Assembly: GCF_019279795.1 (NCBI RefSeq)
Contig: NC_056743.1
Span: forward strand, 870,471,364 to 870,535,363
Origin: Protopterus annectens
Taxonomy: Eukaryota > Chordata > Ceratodontiformes > Protopteridae
DNA length: 64,000 nt
Direction: 5' to 3'
A program made the position numbers and the translations under genes. Position 1 is the first letter of the stretch; each line of letters starts with the position of its first letter. Under the pieces are notes generated by a model that was not told where the DNA came from, did no database searches, and worked only from the letters and a program-made list of their open reading frames with translations. Positions 55,910 through 64,000 of the stretch are shown here, one piece after another.

Positions 55910-56434
55910 ATGACACATACCCCACAGACTCAGTGTGCCAATAAACCACAGCCCATAAGGCAAACCAATGTACCCAACACACTAGTCATAGGTGACTCTA
56001 TAGTCAGGCACACTGATGTCCCACTCACCAGGCTAAACAAGGAGAAGGTTACTGTCAGCTGCCTGTCGGGTGCCAGGATCCATCACATAACACATGCACT
56101 CAGGTCACTCCACAACAAGTACAGATATGAATCTGTTATTGTCCATGTTGGTGTGAATGACCTGAGATGTACCTCCCTGGACCACATGAAAACAGACATG
56201 GAAGACCTCTCCAATCTTGTAGCCCAGGCAGGTATGACCCTAGCCCTGAGTAGCATCCTGCCATTGCCCAGAATGATACTGCAGTACAAGGGCAAAATGA
56301 CTGACTTCAACAATTGGCTAAGCTTCTGGTGTCATTCTAAGGGGATCCAGTATCTGTCTGCCTGGGACGACATGGTCGACAGACCACAATGCTTTGCCAG
56401 AAATGGCCTGCACCTGTCGCCCCTGGGATTCTAG
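55910..56434 (+). CDS. LINE B ORF1: SGNH/GDSL esterase-like protein, open frame of 174 codons
   Basis: The frame opens MTHTPQTQ; a more upstream true start is possible. It encodes NTLVIGDSIVRHTD (block I, GDS), CLSGARIHHITHALRS, VIVHVGVNDLRCTS (block III, GxND intact) and NGLHLSPLGF (block V His kept; the usual preceding Asp is Asn). CR1-clade ORF1 esterases are thought to help retrotransposition through lipid or membrane contact, but this is not settled. The stop follows LGF. About 100 bases separate it from ORF2. Among the LINE ORFs here it is the only one without a break. Confidence 0.8.
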   Translation: MTHTPQTQCANKPQPIRQTNVPNTLVIGDSIVRHTDVPLTRLNKEKVTVSCLSGARIHHITHALRSLHNKYRYESVIVHVGVNDLRCTSLDHMKTDMEDLSNLVAQAGMTLALSSILPLPRMILQYKGKMTDFNNWLSFWCHSKGIQYLSAWDDMVDRPQCFARNGLHLSPLGF

Positions 56435-56538
56435 ATACTGGCTAAAGCTCTTATCACCCCTATAGTGCCTTTTATAGGCAAGGTTCAAATGTCAAATTCA
56501 CCTCCATAAAAGGAACAGGCAAGCAAAAACTGAGGGTA

Positions 56539-59311
56539 ATGTTACTCAATGTTAAAAATCTAAATTTCAAAATGCATTCACTCGAGGCACTCCTTAAAAT
56601 GGAGAACATTGATATCTGTGCAGTGACTGAGACCTGGTTCAAGGCTCTAGGGAGCACCCCTGCATTACCAGGCTATAACTCATACCACACTTTAAGGCCA
56701 TCTAACCTGGACCAGAACACCAAAGGTGGAGGTGTGTCCATATTCATTAAGGATATCTACACCTCCAGGCTAGTTGCGCAGCATAATGCATCCGAGGTTA
56801 TCCAAGTGCAACTAACTCTGGGCAAAACTGCAATCCAAATTATAGCTTGCTACAGATCCCCCACCATGCCCCAGGATTCCCACTCCTCTTTTCTTGATAT
56901 ACTGGAAAATATTAGGGTTCAACCAAACACCCTAATAATGGGCGATTTCAAGTATCCCACCATTAACTGGGAAAACTACTCATGTACCAACTCCTTCACT
57001 CAATGCTTTCTGGAATTCATAAATTCCAATGCCCTGGATCAACTTATCCACAAACCCACCAGGGACAACAATATCCTAGACCTAGTCATTATCAACATGA
57101 GTGACTGGTGTTCCACACCTGAAATCAACTCCTCGTTGGTCAGATCCGACCATAAGCTAATCACCCTAGATGTCTGCATCCCATCCCCACCCACCATTAA
57201 GGAAACCATGGAAAATATTTCTCCAAAGCCAACTTCATGCTTCCTAAGGCAGAAGTGGTGAACTTCATGACACCCATGCAAATGGACAATACAATTACAA
57301 CTGCTGAATCCTACACAAATGCACTCTATAAGCACTTACTCGAGTGCATGGATCGTGCTATCCCAAACAGAACCAAGACGCTATCCTCCAAAAAAAGGAA
57401 GCCAATCTGGTGGTCCCTTGCCATAAACAAACTCTACAACAGAAGGAAGAAACTGTTGCAAAAGAGAGTAAAATCCCATGAGTGGAGGACTTGCCTGGTC
57501 AGCCTCAGTAAGAAGCTGAGATCCCTTATAAGATCCTCCAAAGCTAGCTATGAAAACAAAATCACCACTGATTCTAAGGGCAACCAAAAAGCATTCTATA
57601 GCTATGTCAAGAATCTCAATGGCAACACCCATATCTGCTCTGAGTTACAGCAAAATGGCACAAAAATTACAGAACCAACTGATATTGCCAACATCCTGGC
57701 AGATAGGTTCAGTGGTAACTTTACCCCCTCTCACCCACTAAAGGGCCCATATCTATACAGGAAGAATGCAGAGTCCCTGTAACCACATCTATGCAGGTAA
57801 AAGCTGCACTCTCTAAAACCAAAAAAACAGCATCCATGGTACTGGATAACATCCCAGGCTGCGTTTTACATGAACTTCAGAACAAACTGGCTCCCCACCT
57901 AAGCACCATGTTCAGTCATAGTCTTGCATCAGGTTTTGTGCCCACTGAATGGCGCACAGCAACAGTTATCCCACTCCACAAAGGAGGAGCCACCACTGTT
58001 CCTGGGAACTATCACCCTATTAGCCTGACGATGGAATATATCATCATGGAACTCATAAACAAAGACATTGGTAACCTCCAAACACTGGACCCCACCTATT
58101 TCAGGTTTGTGAAAGGCAGATCATGTCTTCTGAACCTGATTGACTTCTTTGAGGCAGTGACCAAAGCTGTAGATGATGGTAAGGTGGTTCACACAATCTA
58201 TCTTGACCTCGCAAAGGCTTTCAACACCACCCCCCATTCTGGAATTATAGCTAAACTCACTAAATTAGGTATAAATCCCTATGTCACAAGATGGGTTGCC
58301 AACTGGCTCACTGACAGAACCCACACTGAAAAGGTTGCAGACTCCAAATCTGACTTCAAACCAGTGACAAGTGGAGTACAGCAGAATTCAGTCCTGGGGC
58401 CTCTCCTGTTTGGTATCTACTTCTCTGAAGTACAGGCTAACACAGAAGGCCTCTGGCTAATGAAGTTTGCAGATGACTGCAAACTAGGAGCCATAGTCAA
58501 GTCCCCAAATGATGTGGACATCCTACAGAAGGGCCTCTGAGACAGATGCCTGGTGTCAGAGGCATGGTCTCAAGCTCAATGGCAAAAAGTGCATTGTCAT
58601 CCCTGTTGGTAAAAACTCTGTACCCATGAACTACCACATAAATGGCAGTCTACTTAACACCGAATGTGTGATAAGAGACCTTGGGACCCAGGTGGACAGT
58701 AGTCTCTACTTTGATACATTGCCACAGTAGTCAGGAAATACTTCTATGTGGCCCACCTCATCACAAAAGGGTTCTCATCCAGGAAAAAATAGGTCATTGT
58801 TCCCCTCTACTTGGCATTCATTAAACCCATTATAGAGTACAGCACCCCTTTTGGAATGTAGCTCACAAGACATATGCAGCAGCTGGAAAGGCCACAGAAG
58901 TACCTCACAAAGAGGATTACTGGCCTGAAACAGATGCCCTACACTGACCATCTCAAAAAACTCCAGCTTTACTCTGTAGCACATTGCCTACTCTGAGGAA
59001 CTCTCTGCCTAACATATAAAGCTATGTTAAACCCAGAGCTGTTGGACATGCTACACCTTAAGAAATCCCAATCCCTCCGAGCTACATGCTCTAGGGACCT
59101 AAACCTTGTCACCACAATAAACAGGACATGCTGGAGGGATAGATTCCTGGCCCAGAGACTTCCTATACTCTGGAACAAGCTACACATCTATGTCAAGCAA
59201 AGTTCCTCATTAGCAATCTTCAAGAAAAATCTTGCTGAGTGGATGGAAAATAGGAAATACACCCTGGTGATCTCTTCTGTGGCTCTGCTCAACAGGGGCA
59301 CCGGAAATTAA
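56539..59311 (+). pseudogene. LINE B ORF2: APE endonuclease and reverse transcriptase, frameshifted
   Basis: The endonuclease frame 56539-57261 has CAVTETWF, GGGVSIFIKD, ACYRSPT, GDFKYP (Lys for the catalytic Asn) and SDHKLITLD. A shift near 57240 leads into 57237-57782 (linker NKLYNRRKKLLQKR, ILADRFSGNF), and another at about 57780 into 57791-58540. That frame holds the RT: LDNIPGCVLHEL, PTEWRTATVIPLHKGG, FVKGRSCLLNLIDFFEAVTKAVDDG, IYLDLAKAFNTTPH (motif A), SGVQQNSVLGPLLF and KFADDCKLG (motif C). The C-terminal tail reaches 59311 with IRDLGTQVDSSLYF and CWRDRFLAQRLP. The active-site Asp residues remain, but the frames do not. Confidence 0.87.
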
Positions 59312-59402
59312 CTTTTTTGGGTGGCGTAAGCCAGGGAACCTTGTTGGCTAGGTTTACTTAGGCCCTTGGACCGATAGCCTAGTATCTACCTATGAACCTA
59401 TG

Positions 59403-59700
59403 ATCAGCCTGGTTAGATGGGCATTAGTATATCATACAATGGCGTCCCCTCTGATGAGAGTCCTGGGAAGTGTATTTGCTTTCATTAGGAGATTATTGTT
59501 TGGGGGCTCCACAGAGAGTGGGTGGTGTTTTTTCTGAGTACCTTTGGGCTTGCTGAAGTATAGCTTTGACAACAGGTGGTCTAAGAGATCTTTGCTGTTT
59601 CTGAAGATTGCTTTTATGTGTCTCAGTATATGTTAGTCTATGTGTGTGTGTTGTGTACTATGTGAAGTAGGTGTTGTGTGTGTGGTTTTGACAACCTGAT
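59403..59700 (-). mobile_element. Probable ORF1 N-terminal remnant of LINE M1, minus strand
   Basis: On the minus strand the stretch reads without a stop over about 60 codons, including SKDLLDHLLSKLYFSKPKG and PPNNNLLMKANTLPRTL. By position it should be the ORF1 start of M1, cut off by LINE B. I see no domain that proves this. Confidence 0.4.
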
Positions 59701-61251
59701 GTGCATTTGTATGTGAGAGTTTATCTTCCAGTGTCATTATGTAAGTACACCTCTTGCATAATGTGTCTGTTTTTTAAGGATTACGTAGTTGTCAAACATG
59801 ATACAATTGCTGCATTTTCTCAAGATGCCCATATCCACCAAGCTGACTATAGAGAAGTTAGGAAATTGCATTTCTATACTGTCCAGTCCTTTGATTTGTG
59901 AACAACAAGGGGTTGGAATATTAGTATTAGAAGGCTATTGTGTGCTTTATTGGAGCAGATTATCCTAAACAGTACTAAAGTCTACTAACTTTAATTTTTA
60001 TGCAACACTGAATTTAACTAAATCTATAGATATTGCCAATTGATTCCCAGCTAGCTGCTCTAAGCTTGTCAGCACCTGTGGTATTTGCCCTATATTGCTA
60101 TTTTACCTGTTACAGTTGTATGATCCATTTTTTTCTAGGTGTTTGCTGCTGTACAGGGTACTGCTGATATACACAAGTATGCAAAATTTATAGTAGCACA
60201 GAAAAACAGAAAACTAATCAATGAGCCCTCTGGCCAACAGAATGACTACCCTATGAGTCCTTTCATGTATCAACTCAGACAAGGCAAGCACCTCCTGCCA
60301 CAAGATGAATAAATGCAATCCTCCAAATGTAAAATCACAGTAGAAGAGACCCACAAGTGCAATGCTGCCACAAACCACTAAAACAACTAGCTGAAAATCC
60401 CTTGCTGAAGGCAATTTTTCAGACAGTCTTAAACAGCAGTAACAGTGAGAGAAAAAGCAAAATTTTTTTACCAAAAAAAAAAATCAACAGTATGCACACA
60501 TGAAAGCAGGAAACAGTAGCGATCACTCAAAATAACTTAAATGTGGTTTAGCAATCAAAGGTATTTAACTTTCCCTGGATGGTACTGGATATAGTTAAAG
60601 CACTTCTGCAATGCAGGCTAGGACCCCAAGCTTTGCTGAGCTCCTGGGAAATGAGCAGGAGACAATACGTAGTAAGATGTTTACTCAAGTGCAATACTGG
60701 TTTGCTGGGTGGACACTCAGTATCATGTGTCTATGAAAAACAATGGGTGGGAAGAGCTTATACAACAGTGAATAGCAATGAAAGAAGGGAGGGAGGGAGT
60801 ATGGAAATCTGACAATCATAAGAGATGGAGGCCAGAGACAGACATTATAAAACAACAGCAAAAGAGTGGGAGGTGTGGGAAGAACAAGCAGGCTAGCTAT
60901 AGAGGCATACAGTTAAATAAAGACAATATAAGAGTTCTTTCAGAAACTTTAGCTTAATGTGTTAGGGATGGGGCAGACACAGAATGCAACTTTAAGCAGG
61001 CAGAAGATAAGCAGAATATAAAAGCACTGAAGCACAAACTGGAGCAGAAACAACAAACTGCAGAAATGTACCAGTAACACTGTTTATGGAAAAAAATCCA
61101 ATAATAAATGACTAAGAGTCAAAATCTGATAAGAAGACATAGTTTGGCCATGACTGTGAATTAAACTACAAGACTATTGGCCACCAGAGATTAAAATACA
61201 AATGGATAGCTTTTACAACAAATTCTGTTTGTGAAACACAATCTTCCCACA
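59701..61251. other. Intergenic DNA, nothing recognised
   Basis: No supported gene or repeat. Open frames at 60214-60474 (minus) and 60579-60812 (plus) lack any recognisable domain. Confidence 0.5.
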
Positions 61252-61480
61252 ATTTATTTATTTATTTAATTTGTTAACCGGGTAGTGTCTGGCTGGACCA
61301 TAGGCCCGTTTTCAGCAGAGACCCAGGGAGAAAAGCTATAAGCAAATTACAATAGAAGCTACTTATTACATTAGAAGTTAATTAACATATAAAACTAAGA
61401 TCCCAGAACAAACTTAAAAATGCAAATAGATGGTATAGAGAAGAAAAGTACAAAGCAGTATTACTCAAACATTTAAGCAG
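61252..61480. repeat. Dispersed repeat, first copy
   Basis: It starts with an ATTTATTT stretch, then GTTAACCGGGTAGTGTCTGG, a run like GGCCCGTTTTC, and GACCCAGGGAGAAAAGCTA. The same order recurs at 63390-63480. The (ATTT)n end suggests the 3' end of a minus-strand SINE or LINE. Confidence 0.6.
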
Positions 61481-61560
61481 AATTTCCTTTTTATTTTTAT
61501 TTTTTGAAAAGCTAGTAAGTCAGACCCCCGCCTCTCTCCATGTCTTGGATAACCAAACCT

Positions 61561-61788
61561 CTGCTATGACATCTAGGTCCCGCAGCACTGTCTAGCTAAT
61601 GACCCCCTGCTACAACATCTAGGTCCCACAGCACTATCTGGTTATTGACCCTCTGCTACAACGTCTAGGTCCCACAGCACTATCTGGTTAATGACCTTCT
61701 AATACGACATCTAGGTCCCACAGCACTATCTGGTTAATGACCCACTGCTACGACATCTAGGTCCCACAGTACTGTCTGGTTAATGACA
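61561..61788. repeat. Minisatellite, five units of 46 bp
   Basis: Units start at 61561, 61607, 61653, about 61699 and 61745. Each contains GACATCTAGGTCCCACAGCA and TATCTGGTTAATGACC, with few differences. The unit encodes nothing recognisable. Confidence 0.93.
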
Positions 61789-61947
61789 AGAGCTTTCCTG
61801 CATCTTGTAGATGTTATCATCATAGAAACTTGACATCAAGATCACTTTTTTAATTTCTCCAAGTCTCTTGGGTTTCTAATACCATGACAGGAATGGACCC
61901 CATTCCTAAGTCAAGGTATGATTAAAGTTCATGAAATTATTATGGAG

Positions 61948-62064
61948 TCAATCTTTGATGTTAGCCATAAGTGCTCTTTGCAGCGCCAGCAGTGTGCCCA
62001 GTAATGACCCCTTCTGCAATTTGTATGGAGTTACATGTATCGGTACTATATCTAAGTAAGATTG
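61948..62064 (-). mobile_element. RLE-type LINE, last part of the ORF, minus strand
   Basis: On the minus strand the peptide LLIKNNLQSYLDIV, then YKLQKGSLLGTLLALQRAL resembles the very C-terminus of LINEs with a restriction-like endonuclease (consensus 'SKNLxxYLDxxG...LQKxALLGTAxxLRKxL'). The same ORF continues at 62748 beyond the foldback insertion, where the text VGATGLIKKNL precedes it. Confidence 0.65.
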
Positions 62065-62082
62065 TAAATTATTTTTTATAAG
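62065..62082. repeat. Left target-site duplication of the foldback insertion
   Basis: TAAATTATTTTTTATAAG, repeated with one mismatch at 62730-62747 (TAAATTCTTTTTTATAAG). Confidence 0.8.
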
Positions 62083-62388
62083 TAATCTCCGTGGTATCCC
62101 CGAAGTCTCAAACAACCCACTTAACAAGTATAGTGGCTCCAAAAACAAAACAGTGTAAGAAACTTCTCTGTGTGGAAGATTTTCAGTCCATATATCTCTA
62201 GTTAATCACTGTAAATTAATCAGATCAGACAATAGTAGTAGAAGTAATGAACTTAAACTCGTCTTAAGTCAAAAAAATAATAAAAAATATATATGTCACA
62301 CTGATGGGGGAAGGGATGTGAATTTAACATGTATACCAATAACACTTTGTTTTACAGCACAATAAACCATCCCCTTGCCAGATAAAAA

Positions 62389-62445
<57 letters not shown>

Positions 62446-62729
62446 TTGTGAGGAAACTATTACTCTATTTTTGTTTTACTTGGATCACTTGTCTGTGTAC
62501 TTAATAAAGGATTTTCAAATGGAAACAGACTGCCTGCCTTGCTTGAATTACTTTCGAATACTTAGTAATTCTTTACAATATTTCAAATTATATATTTTTT
62601 ATTTTTTTGACTTAAGACGAGTTTAAGTTTGCTACTTCTACTACTATTTTCTGATCTGATTAATTTACAGTGATTAACTAAATATATGGAATGAAAATCT
62701 TCTACACAGACAAGTTTCTTACACTGTTT
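62083..62729. mobile_element. Foldback insertion (647 bp) with 18-bp target duplication
   Basis: The insertion splits the RLE-type LINE. Inside, 62147-62295 and 62590-62729 are inverted copies of each other (for example AGTGTAAGAAACTT and AAGTTTCTTACACT; GACTTAAGACGAGTTTAAG on the right). The loop of about 295 bp contains a (TA)n run. There is no coding capacity. A tail of about 64 bp lies outside the left arm. A 17/18-matching duplication argues for retrotransposition. Confidence 0.8.
62391..62440. repeat. (TA)n microsatellite
   Basis: About 25 AT units in the loop of the foldback insertion. Confidence 0.95.
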
Positions 62730-62747
62730 TAAATTCTTTTTTATAAG

Positions 62748-63345
62748 ACCAGTTGCTCCTACTACTATTGGAATTGTCTGGGTATCCTTCTTCCACATTG
62801 CCCTCATTTCTGTCTGCAAATCCTGCTATTTTATGACTTTGTGTCTCTCTGTATGTAAGACACTGTAGTCACTGGGTGTAGCAATTTTGATGATTAATGC
62901 TACATTTGTCTTCTTTTCATGGGCTACCATATCTGGTTAATTTCGATGATTAATGTTACTTTTGTCTTCTTTTCATGGACTACTATATCTGGTTTTCCTC
63001 ACATATATTTTTTGAACTGTTGGGAATGGGTGATCCCATGTGATATAAACTTCATAATTTTCTGTAATGCTTTGTGGCTCATGTTTCCAATGTTTTTCAT
63101 TTACTTCAATTTTATAATGTTTGCACAATCCCCACTGCAGCAATATTCTCATATTATTATACCTTTCAGTATACAGTTCTTCTGCTATTAGTATATCACA
63201 ACCAGCAACAAGATGTGCAACTATTTCCAGTTCTGTTTTACAAAACCTACAATTGTTTCTCCCACATGTTCAGTAGACTTTGTAAACCAACATTTACATA
63301 GTTCACTATCTTGGGCCGCCAATATTAACCTTTCATCTTTTGGTT
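62748..63345 (-). mobile_element. RLE-type LINE, C-terminal zinc finger and endonuclease region, minus strand
   Basis: On the minus strand from about 63330: NNCRFCKTELEIVAHLVAGC (a CCHC finger: C-x2-C...H...C), then a block with YNNMRILLQWGLCKHYKIEV, HEPQSITENYEVYITWD, PDIVVHEKKTK...LIIEI (the PD...E/K nuclease signature) and RAMWKKDTQTIPIVVGATGL. The order finger, then PD-(D/E)xK nuclease is that of R4/Dong and R2-like LINEs, which nick target DNA with a restriction-like enzyme. The nuclease segment is present twice in tandem (62888-62993). Frame breaks show it is inactive. Clade assignment is from memory of the motif pattern. Confidence 0.7.
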
Positions 63346-63389
63346 TAAGTTCACCTCTCCTTGACGATTCCTGCATTCAATCCTAATCA

Positions 63390-64000
63390 CTATTTATTTA
63401 TTTTACATTTGCTGACAGGGTTAGTCTGTCTGAACTGATGGCCCTTTTCGACGGAGGCCCAGGGAGAAAAGCTTCACATGTTAATAATACAGGTAATGAG
63501 AGTAGTAAACGTATGAAAACATTTATAATATATACAAAAAAGATTTTTAGTAAAAACATTTATAATGTAATATATACAGACTTCTAAAATTTAAATTGTC
63601 GATAAAAATAAATAAGAACAATATTGCAAAATTAAATTGTGAGTGGCCTAAGTTTTGTTTAGAAGATGCACTGTTTAGAGATATCATAGCTCAGGAATAT
63701 ACAGTAAGTAAGGGTAATATAAGTCTGATGAGAGTTAAGTATATGGTTAGACTGAGTGAAATGTGAGAATACATACATAAGGTGGTTATACAGGTAACAG
63801 ACACAGTATACAGAAATTAAACACTGGAGAGAGACAGGCAAGTGTGCTGCCCTAGGATAGGAAGACATATTATAGAGGGTGAGTACAGTGGCAGGTCCAT
63901 TGGCATTTCAGATATTCTTTTGTGGCTGATTTAAATTTATTAACTTTGTTGAGGGTCCTAATTTCCAGTGGGAGTTTGTTCCAAGATATGGCTGGATGAT
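63390..64000. repeat. Dispersed repeat, second copy (runs off the window)
   Basis: It begins TATTTATTTATTTTACATTTGC and repeats the order of 61252-61480 (GGGTTAGTCTGTCTG, GGCCCTTTTCGACGGAGGCC, CAGGGAGAAAAGCT). It extends to the window edge, with AATTTCCAGTGGGAGTTTG near 63960. No ORF of note. It is probably the 3' region of a minus-strand LINE or a SINE. Confidence 0.55.

Larger units (their letters stand above)
55708..59402 (+). mobile_element. CR1-clade LINE copy B, near full length
   Basis: Collinear with copy A from AGACTGAACTTGACAG to the tail CCTATGAACCTATGA at 59402. ORF1 is intact over its visible length, ORF2 has several frame breaks, and motif C (FADD) is present. It is inserted in M1, opposite to its orientation. 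It is better preserved than A in ORF1 and RT, but also non-autonomous. Confidence 0.9.

Overview
The window is eukaryotic, very probably vertebrate, repeat-rich DNA. I find no host gene, rRNA, tRNA gene, operon or CRISPR array. Almost everything recognisable is a transposable element: four DIRS-type tyrosine-recombinase retrotransposons, Penelope-like elements (PLEs) with GIY-YIG endonucleases, CR1-clade LINEs with an esterase ORF1, an L1 fragment, a LINE of the restriction-like-endonuclease type, a tRNA-derived SINE, hAT-like MITEs, foldback elements and satellites. Abundant DIRS, PLEs, CR1 and tRNA-SINEs together suggest an amphibian, lungfish, other fish or reptile with a transposon-rich genome. 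I cannot name the species from sequence alone.

Layout. 1-10164 is AT-rich and geneless, with a SINE (about 2695-2912, minus) and a 5'-truncated L1 with clear target-site duplications (5246-5707, minus). DIRS copy 1 is 10165-16257. 16320-17637 is a composite of foldbacks and an alternating palindrome array. Into it is inserted a head-to-head pair of 5'-truncated PLE copies (17674-20835) forming a hairpin of about 1.3-kb arms. 22619-23182 is a hAT-like MITE inside the 3' part of an old LINE. DIRS copy 2 (23516-29615, best preserved) interrupts that LINE, whose RT part resumes at 29616-31190. A plus-strand LINE (34240-34972 and 40715-41960) is interrupted by DIRS copy 3 (34973-40714) and by a small foldback (41211-41376). 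DIRS copy 4 (about 42188-46664) is cut internally by a second hAT-like MITE (45188-45540) and ended by a minus-strand PLE (about 46665-47460). An old minus-strand CR1-type LINE (from 48463) is interrupted by two younger plus-strand copies of a related LINE (A, 50472-54190; B, 55708-59402). The last 4 kb hold a dispersed repeat in two copies, a 46-bp minisatellite and a decayed RLE-type LINE split by a foldback insertion.

How the parts work together. Each DIRS carries inverted terminal repeats, a gag with zinc-binding and RGG motifs, a polyprotein (reverse transcriptase, RNase H and a third conserved region) and an overlapping tyrosine recombinase. Copies 1-3 also show an internal complementary region matching the two outer ends, as expected for a circular DNA intermediate. 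All copies are defective: copy 1 lost the RT active site, copy 2 has Cys for the HxxR arginine in the recombinase, copy 3 has stops and deletions, and copy 4 has lost its recombinase. The nesting gives relative ages: old LINEs first, then DIRS and the younger LINEs, then MITEs, PLEs and foldbacks.

The most interesting signals are the PLE hairpin with hammerhead-like motifs, the palindrome array beside it, two MITEs with different TIRs that share one internal segment, and two foldback insertions flanked by 15-18-bp target-site duplications.
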